DNA from: HGM13233 sp964478515
GTDB taxonomy: Bacteria > Bacillota > Clostridia > Oscillospirales > Ruminococcaceae
NCBI GenBank assembly: GCA_964478515.1
Contig: CAYZIL010000008.1
Span: forward strand, 1-64,000
Length of the DNA: 64,000 nucleotides
Direction of reading: 5' to 3'
Of this stretch, positions 16,139 to 24,425 are shown in pieces. The translations under genes and the position numbers were made by a program. Numbering within the stretch: position 1 is the first letter of the stretch; every line of letters starts with the position of its first letter. The notes under the pieces are model-generated. The model was not told the origin of the DNA and ran no database searches. It worked only from the letters and a program-made list of their open reading frames with translations.

Positions 16139-16167
16139 CCGCCCCGAAGGCTGCAACTTCGGGGCGG
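16139..16167 (-). terminator. Probable terminator of the two-component/HtrA-like operon
   Basis: A perfect 11-bp stem (CCGCCCCGAAG with CTTCGGGGCGG) lies just after the HtrA-like stop codon. T-tracts on both sides are poor, so termination efficiency is uncertain. Confidence 0.5.
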
Positions 16168-16184
16168 TTGGTTAGGGTGTTATC

Positions 16185-17078
16185 TCACTTTTTCAAGCTG
16201 GCGGCAAAGGAGGTGACATACTCAATTGGCAGCGCAAAACACACCGAGGTATAGCGCACGTCGCTCAGCGGGCCGAAAACCACGCCCACGGCGTCGCCGT
16301 AACAGTCGGCGAGAACGCCGAAAGAGCCGACGTCGACGCTCGTGATGTCGGTCTGGATAAATTCGGCGGTAAAACTCTCGCCGTTTATCAGCGTCGTGAC
16401 GCTGCGGGCCGTACCGCTGACTATACCCTGCGCCACGCTCCAGGGCAGCGAGGCATACATACCCACACTGACCACGCGCTCTCCCAAAGCGCAGCCCCGG
16501 GACGAAGCCGTTATTGGCACCAGCTCCGCCGCCTCGTCGTCGACTCTGAGCAGCGTCAGGTCGGCGCCGGCGTCGGTCTTGACGAGTTCGGCGGTAAAAA
16601 CTCCGCCGCTGTAGGTCGTCACCTTTATACTTTGCGCCGCGGCAAATTCCTGTGCGGAATTGGTAACTATTCGGCCGTCGTCTACCACGACGCCCATGCG
16701 CTGCAAGCTGTTTATCAGCGTTCCCGAGGAGCTGAAGCCCTGCACGAGCACGACGCTTTGGGTCAGCGACGACACTATGCGCGCCGTCGACGCGCCGTCG
16801 TCGGAAGTGACGTTGTCGGGGTCCTCAATGTTCATTGCCACGCTGTCCTCCGGCATATTCAACTGCTCGCCGTCGGCGCGGCGTCCCCACAGCACCTGCG
16901 AGAGCAGCGTCCCCATTACTATGACAGCGCCGATAAGCACGACTATTACGACCGAAACCGTAACCACTACCGCGGTGTTGGTGCGCTTTTGCTCCGGTTT
17001 CGCGTAGCCGGCGGAATTGCTCCAGCGGTATTCGGAACGGCTGTCAGAATCGCTTTTCTTTTTTTTATTGTCTGTCAT
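16185..17078 (-). CDS. HtrA-like trypsin-fold protein, catalytic His lost (pseudoprotease)
   Basis: The 297-residue product has a lysine-rich cytoplasmic head, one membrane span (about 36-58) and an extracytoplasmic domain that aligns with HtrA/DegP proteases. At the His site the family has TNNHVV and this protein reads TNSAQE. The Asp site is kept (ADLTLLRVD). The serine loop, family INPGNSGGPL, is SVDVGSFGVL: Ser is kept but the surrounding glycines are changed. Without the His it should not cleave peptides, and no PDZ domain follows. It is the last gene after a response regulator and kinase, like HtrA genes next to secretion-stress kinases. The kinase ends 5 bases before this ATG; a GTG 9 bases upstream is the alternative start. 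Confidence 0.8.
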   Translation of the reverse strand: MTDNKKKKSDSDSRSEYRWSNSAGYAKPEQKRTNTAVVVTVSVVIVVLIGAVIVMGTLLSQVLWGRRADGEQLNMPEDSVAMNIEDPDNVTSDDGASTARIVSSLTQSVVLVQGFSSSGTLINSLQRMGVVVDDGRIVTNSAQEFAAAQSIKVTTYSGGVFTAELVKTDAGADLTLLRVDDEAAELVPITASSRGCALGERVVSVGMYASLPWSVAQGIVSGTARSVTTLINGESFTAEFIQTDITSVDVGSFGVLADCYGDAVGVVFGPLSDVRYTSVCFALPIEYVTSFAASLKK

Positions 17079-17083
17079 ATCAA

Positions 17084-18682
17084 TCACTCTTTCGGGCGGC
17101 GCCCGCTGCCGCTTTTGGCAGTCGTTTTTCTTCCGGCGTCGCCTTTCGCCGCGTGCGGGCGGATACTTCTGCCCAGTATCTCCATAAAGCTGTTCTTGCC
17201 CGCGCGGGCGCGCGGCGGTTTGGCGGGTTTTGTCACCTTCACGTCGCGCTGCAAGGTGTCCTGAACGGCGGTTTTGAGCATTACGGTAAATTCGCAGTAC
17301 TCGCCCTCAACACTCGCAACCGTTATGTCCCCGTCCATGCGCTGGACCAGCGTCTTTACTATATAAAGCCCCAGTCCGGTGCCGGTCTTGTCCATGCCGC
17401 GGGACTTGTCGGTCTTGTAAAACCGGTCGAAAATAAACGGCAGTTCCTCTTTTGCGATGCCGGGGCCGCTGTTGCGCAGTGAAAACAGCGTCTGGTTCTC
17501 GTTCTTGTGCACTGTCAGCGACCACTCGCCACCCTCGGGCGTAAATTTAATGGCGTTGTCGACCAGGTTGTAAATAACCTGGTGCAGCATGTCCGCGTCG
17601 CACATGACGTAGGCCTCGTCGGGCGAAAATTCCCGCACGCGGATATTCTTTTGGGTTATGCGGCGCTCGGCGCTGAACATTACCGAGCAGACAATGTCCC
17701 AAATATTGTTCGCCGCCATATTTATGGTCAGTTTGCCCTCTTCTATGCGCGAGACGGCAAGCGTGGACTCTGTCAAACGCGCCAGGCGCTTTATTTCGTC
17801 CGAGACAATAGTTAAATAATGGTCCTGGCTCTTTCTCGGAATCGTGCCGTCCAGAATGCCGTCAATATACCCGCCGATGGTGGTCATTGGCGTGCGCAGC
17901 TCGTGCGAGACGTTTGCCACCAGCGAGCGGCGCACCTTTTCCATTTCCTCAATGTTGTCCGCCATGCGGTTAAAAACCTTGGCCAGCGCGCTTATCTCGT
18001 CGCCGCCGTAATCAGACACGCGCACCGAAAAGTCGCCGTTTCCGAAGCTCTGCACGGCCTTGGACATTTCGCGCAGCGGCTCGGTTATCTTTCGCGTCGA
18101 ATAGTAAATTATTACGCCCGCTATGGCCAGCATTATTATTGCCGCTATTTGGTACATGACGAAAAGATTGGTGAGAAAATCAACCAGACCGGCAAACGGG
18201 GTTGAGGCAAAGACATAGCCGCCGACAACGCCCTCGCTGATCATTACCGGCACGCCGACTGTGTAGCGGCCGCTGTCAGTGAAAAAGTTGCTCATGTAGC
18301 CGACGTCGGTATAGCTGCCGTCGCTGAGTATGGCGTTGACAGCCTCGGCCGGCACCTGCTGGCCGACTAGCTCGCTGTCGCTCTCGGAACATATGCGCAC
18401 CGTGCCGGAAACATCGACGAAAAACACCATGCTGTCGGTGGCCTCGCCGAGCAGGCCGTAGACGTTTTCGACGGAATAGCGGTTAATATAGCCGCCGTTG
18501 AGCCGAAAATTCTGCACGGTATAAGTTGCCGCCTGGCCGGCGATGGCGTCCAGCGTCTTCTCGCGGTCGCTCTTGAAATATTGCGTTGCCAGGTTCAGCA
18601 GCGCCACGCCGAGCGTAAAGGTACATATGACCAGCGCCAGGGCGTAAAACGTAAAATATTTGCGAAACAGACTGTCCTTCAT
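17084..18682 (-). CDS. Sensor histidine kinase (OmpR-partner type)
   Basis: The 532-residue membrane kinase contains a first span (about 10-30), an extracytoplasmic sensor domain (about 35-165), a second span (about 172-194) and a HAMP linker. A HisKA box follows with the phosphorylated His260 in NVSHELRTPMTTIGG. The ATPase domain shows NLVDNAIKFTPEGG (N box), FDRFYKTDKSRG and GTGLGLYIVK (G box). The last ~60 residues form a basic, Lys/Arg/Pro-rich tail beyond the ATPase domain, which is unusual and may bind nucleic acid or membrane. It starts 12 bases after the response regulator gene. The HtrA-like gene downstream suggests sensing of envelope or secretion stress. Confidence 0.94.
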   Translation of the reverse strand: MKDSLFRKYFTFYALALVICTFTLGVALLNLATQYFKSDREKTLDAIAGQAATYTVQNFRLNGGYINRYSVENVYGLLGEATDSMVFFVDVSGTVRICSESDSELVGQQVPAEAVNAILSDGSYTDVGYMSNFFTDSGRYTVGVPVMISEGVVGGYVFASTPFAGLVDFLTNLFVMYQIAAIIMLAIAGVIIYYSTRKITEPLREMSKAVQSFGNGDFSVRVSDYGGDEISALAKVFNRMADNIEEMEKVRRSLVANVSHELRTPMTTIGGYIDGILDGTIPRKSQDHYLTIVSDEIKRLARLTESTLAVSRIEEGKLTINMAANNIWDIVCSVMFSAERRITQKNIRVREFSPDEAYVMCDADMLHQVIYNLVDNAIKFTPEGGEWSLTVHKNENQTLFSLRNSGPGIAKEELPFIFDRFYKTDKSRGMDKTGTGLGLYIVKTLVQRMDGDITVASVEGEYCEFTVMLKTAVQDTLQRDVKVTKPAKPPRARAGKNSFMEILGRSIRPHAAKGDAGRKTTAKSGSGRRPKE

Positions 18683-18694
18683 AAGGCGCGCCGC

Positions 18695-19381
18695 TTACTG
18701 TTTGACGTCGAATTTATAGCCCACGCCCCAGACTGTTTTGAGTTCCCACTGGTCGGAAACGCCCTCAAGCTTTTCGCGCAGACGCTTAATATGCACGTCC
18801 ACCGTGCGGCTGTCGCCGAAGTATTCAAAGCCCCAGACCTTGTTGAGCAGCTGGTCGCGGTTGAAAACGCGCCCGGGGTTTTTGGCCAGGTGGAACAGCA
18901 GCTCCAGCTCCTTGGGCGGGCAGTCGACGGTGACGCCGTTGACCTTCAGTTCATAATTGGCAATGTTGACCGACATTTTGTCGTAGTGGACCTCGGTCTC
19001 GTCGTCGTCCTTGTCGGTGCGGCGCAGCACGGCTTTTATGCGCGCGACGACCTCCTTGGTGTCGAAGGGCTTGACAATGTAGTCGTCGGCGCCGAGTTCC
19101 AGCCCGAGTATTTTGTCAATCGTCTCGCCCTTGGCTGTGAGCATAATTATCGGGCAGTTGTTTTTGCTCTCGCGAATCTTGCGGCAGACCTCCCAGCCGT
19201 CCATTACCGGCATCATGATGTCGAGCAAAATCATATCCGGCGACTCGCTGCGCACCAGCTCCAGCGCGCTTTGGCCGTCGTAGGCCAGCTTGACTACAAA
19301 GCCCTCTTTTTCGAGATAAAGCCGCAGCAGTTCACAGATGTTGCGCTCGTCGTCGACGACGAGTATTTTTTGTGTCTTCAT
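18695..19381 (-). CDS. OmpR/PhoB-family response regulator
   Basis: In this 228-residue protein the receiver domain has the acidic pair Asp10/Asp11 (VVDDERN), the phosphoacceptor Asp54 (ILLDIMMPVMDGWE) and the conserved Lys in MLTAKGE. The C-terminal half is a winged-helix DNA-binding domain (LLFHLAKNPGRVFNRDQLL; RTVDVHIKRLREKLE; VWGVGYKF). It is the first gene of the regulator-kinase-HtrA-like operon and presumably controls that operon among other targets. A TATACT element lies about 35 bases upstream, but no good -35 was found. Confidence 0.95.
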   Translation of the reverse strand: MKTQKILVVDDERNICELLRLYLEKEGFVVKLAYDGQSALELVRSESPDMILLDIMMPVMDGWEVCRKIRESKNNCPIIMLTAKGETIDKILGLELGADDYIVKPFDTKEVVARIKAVLRRTDKDDDETEVHYDKMSVNIANYELKVNGVTVDCPPKELELLFHLAKNPGRVFNRDQLLNKVWGFEYFGDSRTVDVHIKRLREKLEGVSDQWELKTVWGVGYKFDVKQ

Positions 19382-19457
19382 ATTTTCACCTTTCCGGCCG
19401 GAACGTTAATTCAAGTATACCGCCCCACCCGCTGTTCTTAGTTAAGAAATTATAAAC

Positions 19458-19486
19458 TTGATGTTAGCAATATTATAATATATAAT
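19458..19486 (+). promoter_or_regulatory. Sigma-A promoter for ychF-mtnN
   Basis: TTGATG (19458-19463), a 17-base spacer and TATAAT (19481-19486), 37 bases before the ychF start. Confidence 0.75.
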
Positions 19487-19522
19487 CAGTTAAATGGAAA
19501 CAAATTAATTATAGGAGCGGGT

Positions 19523-20620
19523 ATGAAACTCGGAATAGTCGGGCTGCCCAACGTCGGCAAGAGCACCCTTTTCAACGCAATAACGAACGCCGGCGCCGCC
19601 GCCGCCAATTACCCTTTTTGCACTATTGAACCAAACGTCGGCATGGTCACCGTGCCGGACGAGCGTCTGGATGTGCTCGCCGACATGTACAAGCCGAAAA
19701 AAATAACCCCCGCGGTAATGGAATTCGTCGACATTGCCGGTCTGGTGCGCGGCGCCAGCAAGGGCGAGGGCTTGGGCAACAAATTTTTGTCGCACATCCG
19801 CGAGGTCGACGCCATCGTCCACGTGGTACGCTGCTTTGAGCGCGGCGACGTCGTTCATGTTGAGGGGTCCGTGGACCCGGTGCGCGACATTGAAATTATT
19901 GACTACGAGCTTATTCTGTCCGACCTTGAACTGGTTGAGCGGCGCATAGACCGCACCAAAAAGGCGATGAAGGGCGATAAAAAGCTCGCCGCCGAAATAG
20001 AATTTCTTGAGCGGCTGCAAGCGCATCTCAGCGCCGGCAAAAACGCCCGCGAGATGGCGCTTAACAGCGACGACGAGCGCGCCGTACTCGACGACATGCC
20101 GCTGCTGTCGGCAAAGCCGGTTATTTACGTCGCCAACCTTTCCGACGACGATTTGTTCTCCGGTGCCGACAACAACGCCGGCTGGCGCGCCGTCAGCGAG
20201 CTCGCCGCCGCCCAGAGCGCCGGCGCCGTCGCCATTTGCGCGCAGGCCGAGGCCGAAATCGCCTCGCTGTCGCCCGACGAAAAAAAAGAGTTTCTCGCGG
20301 AGCTCGGCGTTGAGCAAAGCGGACTCGACAAACTCATTAAAGCCGGCTACGCCCTGCTAGGACTTATCTCCTTTCTCACCGCCGGCGAGCCCGAGGTGCG
20401 CGCTTGGACAATTAACAACGGCACCAAAGCGCCGGCGGCCGCCGGCAAAATTCACTCCGATATTGAGCGCGGCTTTATCCGCGCCGAAATTGTCGCCTAC
20501 GACGACCTTATTGCCTGCGGCAGCATGAGCGCGGCCAAAGAAAAGGGTCTTGTGCGCAGCGAGGGTAAAGATTACGTCATGCGCGACGGCGACGTCACAC
20601 TTTTCCGCTTTAACGTCTGA
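19523..20620 (+). CDS. ychF: YchF/Obg-family ATPase
   Basis: This is a ribosome-associated P-loop NTPase of the Obg family that prefers ATP and is linked to translation and the oxidative-stress response. At 365 residues it is full length. GLPNVGKST (residues 7-15, Walker A), FVDIAGLVRGASKGEGLGN (switch region), the coiled-coil insert around LVERRIDRTKKAMKGDKK, and the C-terminal TGS domain (FLTAGEPEVRAWTI, IHSDIERGFIRAEIV) are all visible. AGGAGCGGGT precedes the ATG. mtnN follows after 17 bases. Confidence 0.97.
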   Translation: MKLGIVGLPNVGKSTLFNAITNAGAAAANYPFCTIEPNVGMVTVPDERLDVLADMYKPKKITPAVMEFVDIAGLVRGASKGEGLGNKFLSHIREVDAIVHVVRCFERGDVVHVEGSVDPVRDIEIIDYELILSDLELVERRIDRTKKAMKGDKKLAAEIEFLERLQAHLSAGKNAREMALNSDDERAVLDDMPLLSAKPVIYVANLSDDDLFSGADNNAGWRAVSELAAAQSAGAVAICAQAEAEIASLSPDEKKEFLAELGVEQSGLDKLIKAGYALLGLISFLTAGEPEVRAWTINNGTKAPAAAGKIHSDIERGFIRAEIVAYDDLIACGSMSAAKEKGLVRSEGKDYVMRDGDVTLFRFNV

Positions 20621-20637
20621 GAAAGGGAAACTGGTTT

Positions 20638-21321
20638 ATGACATTGGGAATAATCGGCGCCATGAGCGACGAGACAAAACTTATTGCCGCCGAACTCGCG
20701 CAGCGCAGCGAACAGCAGCTTGCCGGCGTCACCGTTATAAGCGGCACGCTCAGCGGCCGCAAAGTTTGCCTGTGCACCTGCGGCGTCGGCAAGACCTGCG
20801 CTGCCGCCGCCTGCCAACTGCTTATTGACCGTTTCGGCTGCGAGCTTATTCTCAACACCGGCGTTGCCGGCAACACCGACCCGAGTCTCGGCGTCGGCGA
20901 CACGGTGATAGCGAGCGACCTCGTTTACCACGACGCCGATATGGTCATTACCTCGCACTACGCCCCGTTTACCGAAAGCTTCGCCTGTGACCCCGACCTG
21001 GTCGCGCTGGCGCAGAGCTGCTGCCGGCGCGAGGGCGCGCGCTTTAAGACCGCGCGCATTGCCAGCGGCGACGAATTCGTCTGCGACAGCGCTCGCAAGC
21101 GGGACATAATCGCCCGCACCAACTGCAGCTGTCTTGAAATGGAGGGCGCCGCAATCGCCCATGTGGCGGCGCGCAACGGCGTGCGCTTTCTCGTAGTGCG
21201 CGTTATGTCCGACAATGCCGACGAGAATGTCGCCGGCGACAAGTTTTCGCTGGAGCTCGACCTTGGCGACTACTGCCGCAGCTCGCTGCGCTTCGTGCTC
21301 GACTTTGTCGCGGCACTATAG
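20638..21321 (+). CDS. mtnN: 5'-methylthioadenosine/S-adenosylhomocysteine nucleosidase
   Basis: This enzyme hydrolyses methylthioadenosine and S-adenosylhomocysteine to adenine and the thioribose sugar, recycling by-products of methylation and polyamine synthesis. In the 227 residues, IIGAMSDE carries the catalytic Glu12 although the usual GAMEEE is altered. CGVGKTCAA, LNTGVAGN, CLEMEGAAIAHVA (ribose-binding Glu) and VRVMSDNAD (general-acid Asp) are all present. It lies 17 bases after ychF in the same operon and ends at a strong terminator. Confidence 0.93.
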   Translation: MTLGIIGAMSDETKLIAAELAQRSEQQLAGVTVISGTLSGRKVCLCTCGVGKTCAAAACQLLIDRFGCELILNTGVAGNTDPSLGVGDTVIASDLVYHDADMVITSHYAPFTESFACDPDLVALAQSCCRREGARFKTARIASGDEFVCDSARKRDIIARTNCSCLEMEGAAIAHVAARNGVRFLVVRVMSDNADENVAGDKFSLELDLGDYCRSSLRFVLDFVAAL

Positions 21322-21330
21322 ATAAACAAA

Positions 21331-21369
21331 CGGCGGCGCCGGCAAGCTTTGCAGCTTGCCGGCGCCGTT
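21331..21369. terminator. Bidirectional terminator between mtnN and the aldo/keto reductase
   Basis: A 14-bp stem CGGCGCCGGCAAGC/GCTTGCCGGCGCCG with a 6-base loop, followed by TTTTTTAT on the plus side and TTTGTTTATC on the minus side. Confidence 0.88.
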
Positions 21370-21382
21370 TTTTATATGCGCT

Positions 21383-22201
21383 TCAAAACTCGTAGCCCTC
21401 GGGATAGTTGCGCCCGGACACGCCGGTATTGAGCGCGTCAATCGCCGCCATGTCGTCGTCGGCCAACTCAAAGTCAAAAATCCGGGCATTTTCGCGAATG
21501 CGCTCGGCGTTGAGTGACTTCGGAATTACGGCAACGCCGCGCTGCAATTGCCAGCGCAGCGCAATTTGCGCCGCACTGCGGCCGTATTTTTGCGCGATAC
21601 GCTGCAGTGTCGCGTCGCTGAGGTCTCGCCCCTTGCCCAGCGGCCCCCAGGCAACCGGCACTATGCCGTGCTCAAGGCAGTACGCCACTGCCGCGGGCTG
21701 AGCAAAGTGGGGATTGCTCTCAAACTGGTCGACCGCCGGCACGACGCGGGCCGTCTTCAGCAGCTCTTCAAGGTGATGCGGCTGAAAGTTGCTCACGCCT
21801 ATATGGCGCACCAGACCGCGCTGCTGACAGTCCTCCAGCGCCGCCCAGCTCGCGGCGACCTCGCCGAACGGCCAGTGCAGCAGATACATGTCGAGATATT
21901 CAAGACCCAGCGCGGCCAAGCTGCCCTCAAGGCAGTCGGCGGCGTTGTCGCCGTGCATATCGGTATACCAGACTTTAGACGTAATGTACAGCTCGCTGCG
22001 GGCAATGCCGCTCGCGGCGACCGCCCGGCCGACGTCGGCCTCGTTGTGGTAATAGCGCGCCGTGTCTATGTGCCTGTAGCCGGCGTGTATGGCCTGCGTG
22101 ACGCCGAAGTCGGCGTCGGCGCCGTTTACCTGCCAGGTGCCGTAACCCAATTTCGGCAGCGCGCCGCCGTCGTTAAGCGCAAAGGTGAATATGTTGCTCA
22201 T
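21383..22201 (-). CDS. Aldo/keto reductase
   Basis: This cytoplasmic, NADPH-dependent (beta/alpha)8 oxidoreductase has 272 residues. The catalytic tetrad is complete: Asp46 and Tyr51 in HIDTARYYHNE, Lys76 in TSKVW and His109 in YLLHWPFG. The cofactor-binding C-terminal motif is VAVIPKSLNAERIREN. The shape is that of the 2,5-diketo-gluconate reductase/AKR5 group; physiological substrate unknown. It converges with mtnN and lies 55 bases downstream of prmA on the same strand. Confidence 0.92.
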   Translation of the reverse strand: MSNIFTFALNDGGALPKLGYGTWQVNGADADFGVTQAIHAGYRHIDTARYYHNEADVGRAVAASGIARSELYITSKVWYTDMHGDNAADCLEGSLAALGLEYLDMYLLHWPFGEVAASWAALEDCQQRGLVRHIGVSNFQPHHLEELLKTARVVPAVDQFESNPHFAQPAAVAYCLEHGIVPVAWGPLGKGRDLSDATLQRIAQKYGRSAAQIALRWQLQRGVAVIPKSLNAERIRENARIFDFELADDDMAAIDALNTGVSGRNYPEGYEF

Positions 22202-22256
22202 TGCTGTGCGTCCCTCCTTTTATTTGTTCGCCGTGTCGGCGAAAAAAATTTCATTA

Positions 22257-23198
22257 TTATTTGCGCGGCTGCTTGACGCAGCTGAGCGCCAGCCATTCGT
22301 CGTCGGTTTCGGCAAAGCTGATTGCAAAACCGCTCTCGCTCAGGCGCGCGCGCACGTCGTCGGCGCGAAAATCTATTATGCCGCTGGCAATAAGCGTGCC
22401 GCCGTCGCGCAGCGCCGCGTAAAAATACTGCGCCATTGCGCAAAGCACGTCGGCAACTATGTTGGCGGCGATGACGTCAAAGCCGCCGCCCACACTCTCG
22501 CGCAGCGCCGCGTCGGCAAGTACGTCGCCGCAATACAGCTGCGCGGCAACGCCGTTTTCGGCCGTATTTTCTTTTGCCACGCGCACGGCGACGGGATCTA
22601 TGTCGACGGCGACCGTTTTTCCCGCGCCGAGCTTGGCGGCGCATACCGTCAATATGCCGCTGCCGCAGCCCATGTCCAGCACCGCACAGCCGGGGGTGAC
22701 GGCGCGCTCCAGCGCCCGCGCGCACAGCCGCGTGGTCTCGTGCGTGCCGCTGCCGAACGCCATTCCGGGGTCAATGCGCACCACAAGGTCGTCCGGCTGC
22801 GCGGCGTAATCAATCCAGCTCGGGCAAACTACCAGCCGCTCGCCCATGCGCTCGGGCTTGTAATGTTTTTTCCAGGCCTCGGCATAGTCGCTCTCATCCA
22901 CCGGCAACGTCGCGACGGTGTATTTTATTCCCGCCGCCGTCAGCCGCTCGTCAATATAAGCGAGCACCTGCTCGCGCTCGGTATAGTCGTCAAGATAAAT
23001 TTTTACGGTGGCGCGGGTGCGGTCCTGCGCGAGCAGCGCCGCGTCGTAATAGTCGACCCTGCCGACTTTCGGCGCCTGTTCGAGCAAGTCGGAATAATCC
23101 TCCACCGCTATGCCGCCCTTGGCGACAAAGCTCATAATATCGCAGGTGGTGTCGCGGTCGGCGACTGCCACGCTCACGGCAATTTCAAGATACTGCAA
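22257..23198 (-). CDS. prmA: Ribosomal protein L11 methyltransferase
   Basis: PrmA trimethylates ribosomal protein L11 using S-adenosylmethionine. The N-terminal substrate-recruiting domain is followed by the methyltransferase core with IDPGMAFGSGTHETTRLC, VLDMGCGSGILTVCA (SAM-binding loop) and VIAANIVADVL. I place the start at TTG 23198: GGAGG lies 9 bases upstream and the protein then begins MQYLEIAVSV, matching the start of known PrmA proteins. An ATG at 23207 abuts the same GGAGG with no spacing. Either way the start lies inside the end of the ABC ATPase gene, implying translational coupling. Confidence 0.93.
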   Translation of the reverse strand: MQYLEIAVSVAVADRDTTCDIMSFVAKGGIAVEDYSDLLEQAPKVGRVDYYDAALLAQDRTRATVKIYLDDYTEREQVLAYIDERLTAAGIKYTVATLPVDESDYAEAWKKHYKPERMGERLVVCPSWIDYAAQPDDLVVRIDPGMAFGSGTHETTRLCARALERAVTPGCAVLDMGCGSGILTVCAAKLGAGKTVAVDIDPVAVRVAKENTAENGVAAQLYCGDVLADAALRESVGGGFDVIAANIVADVLCAMAQYFYAALRDGGTLIASGIIDFRADDVRARLSESGFAISFAETDDEWLALSCVKQPRK

Positions 23199-23859
23199 TC
23201 CTGCCATCCTCCATTTTTATTGTTCTGTCCGCCGCGGCCGCGGCGAGCGGGTCGTGGGTAATCATTACGACCGTCATACCCTGCGCGCACAGCGAGCGCA
23301 GCAGCGCCAGAATTTCGCGGGTGCCGGCAGCGTCCAGGTTGCCGGTCGGCTCGTCCGCCAAAAGCAGTGCGGGTGAGGTGACTATGGCGCGGGCGACGGC
23401 AACGCGCTGCTGCTGCCCGCCCGACATCTCAGCCGGGACATGGCCGGCACGAACCGCAATTCCGGTGCGGCGCAGCGCCGCGTCGGCAAAAAGCGGCCGG
23501 CGGAATTTTTCCACTCCGGCGTAGCGCAGCGCCAGCTCTACGTTTTGCTGCGCTGTCAGCGCCGGTATCAGGCTGTAATTCTGAAACACAAAGCCAATGG
23601 CGTGGGCGCGCAATTCGCGGCGGCGGCGCTCGCCGCAACCGAGCGCGTCGCTGCCGTCAAGCTCGTAGCTGCCGGCGTCGGGCATATCAAGACAGCCCAG
23701 CACGGCCAGCAGCGTCGACTTGCCGCAGCCGGAACGGCCGCAGACGGCCGCAAACTCGCCCCTGTTAATGTCAAAACCGACGCCGCGCAAGGCGGCCACA
23801 CTGCCGCTTTGCGAGCGGTAGACCTTTGACACGCCGCGCATACTGATAATCTTTTCCAT
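23185..23859 (-). CDS. Orphan ABC transporter ATPase (MacB/LolD type)
   Basis: The 224-residue nucleotide-binding domain has all motifs: GRSGCGKSTLL (Walker A), FVFQNYSLIPALT (Q loop), EMSGGQQQRVAVARAI (signature), LLLADEPTGNLD (Walker B and D loop) and MITHDP (H loop). The LIPALTAQQNVELAL phrase is typical of the MacB/LolD/FtsE branch, which powers FtsX-type permeases. No permease gene is adjacent; prmA overlaps its 3' end instead, and a gene-poor stretch precedes it. The permease partner must be elsewhere, or has been lost. Confidence 0.9.
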   Translation of the reverse strand: MEKIISMRGVSKVYRSQSGSVAALRGVGFDINRGEFAAVCGRSGCGKSTLLAVLGCLDMPDAGSYELDGSDALGCGERRRRELRAHAIGFVFQNYSLIPALTAQQNVELALRYAGVEKFRRPLFADAALRRTGIAVRAGHVPAEMSGGQQQRVAVARAIVTSPALLLADEPTGNLDAAGTREILALLRSLCAQGMTVVMITHDPLAAAAADRTIKMEDGRIAVS

Positions 23860-24340
23860 GCTGTCTATTGTGCCGACACTCGGGCGGCTTTATGCGCCGG
23901 TTTTCACCTAAAAGTATAGCCGCAAAACCGGCCGGGCGCAACCGCCGCGGCAATTTGTTTTTCTGCCCATATTCATCCCATGCCTGAAAAGCGCGGTATG
24001 CGCAAGTCCTGTAAGCGCAAATACCCCGGCGTCTGAAAACGCTGCGGTAAGGGCAAACGCACCGTGCAAAATTTAGTAAAAAAGTGCTTGCGTTCGAAAA
24101 GCAAGGACGCCTTTTGAAAAGAGCAAAAGAAATGTTCTGACTCGTCTTTTTAGGCTCACGGCGCTCAATTTGCCTCATATCGGCAAGTAAAGGGCCGTTT
24201 TTTGCCCCGTGCCCGCGGCGTGAAGCTCGTTTTCTTTGCCTGCGCTTTTGTGCTTACATAAGCGCTTAACGCAGCCGCACAGTTGGCGGTTTTTTAACCG
24301 CCTGCTGCGGCAAAGAGCGCAATGCCAAAACAGAAAAGAA
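23860..24340. other. Gene-poor stretch with repeat copy and small hairpins
   Basis: No confident gene is seen. The stretch contains the first copy of a 51-base repeat (24107-24157) and the hairpin GGCGGTTTTTTAACCGCC at about 24285-24302. A tiny basic frame starts at ATG 23980 and stops at TGA after 18 codons, with similarly Lys/Arg/Cys-rich sequence continuing in frame beyond the stop. Two longer frames crossing it lack ribosome-binding sites and overlap real genes. Confidence 0.45.
24107..24157. repeat. Intergenic repeat, copy A
   Basis: Ungapped pattern shared with 54072-54122: ACGCCTTTTG, 17 variable bases, GTTY, 4 bases, TCGTCT, 2 bases, TTAGGCTC. The spacing is identical in both copies. 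Confidence 0.6.
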
Positions 24341-24367
24341 TCCGGCGCGGCAAATTGCCGCGCCGGA
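24341..24367 (-). terminator. Terminator of the lrp-aminotransferase operon
   Basis: A perfect 13-bp stem (TCCGGCGCGGCAA and its complement) with a one-base loop, followed on the minus strand by TTCTTTTCTGTTTT. Confidence 0.8.
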
Positions 24368-24425
24368 TATGTTTTTTACAAGCGCCGCGCCTGTCTTCGG
24401 GCGCAAGGGCCGCAAAGCCGCGCTC

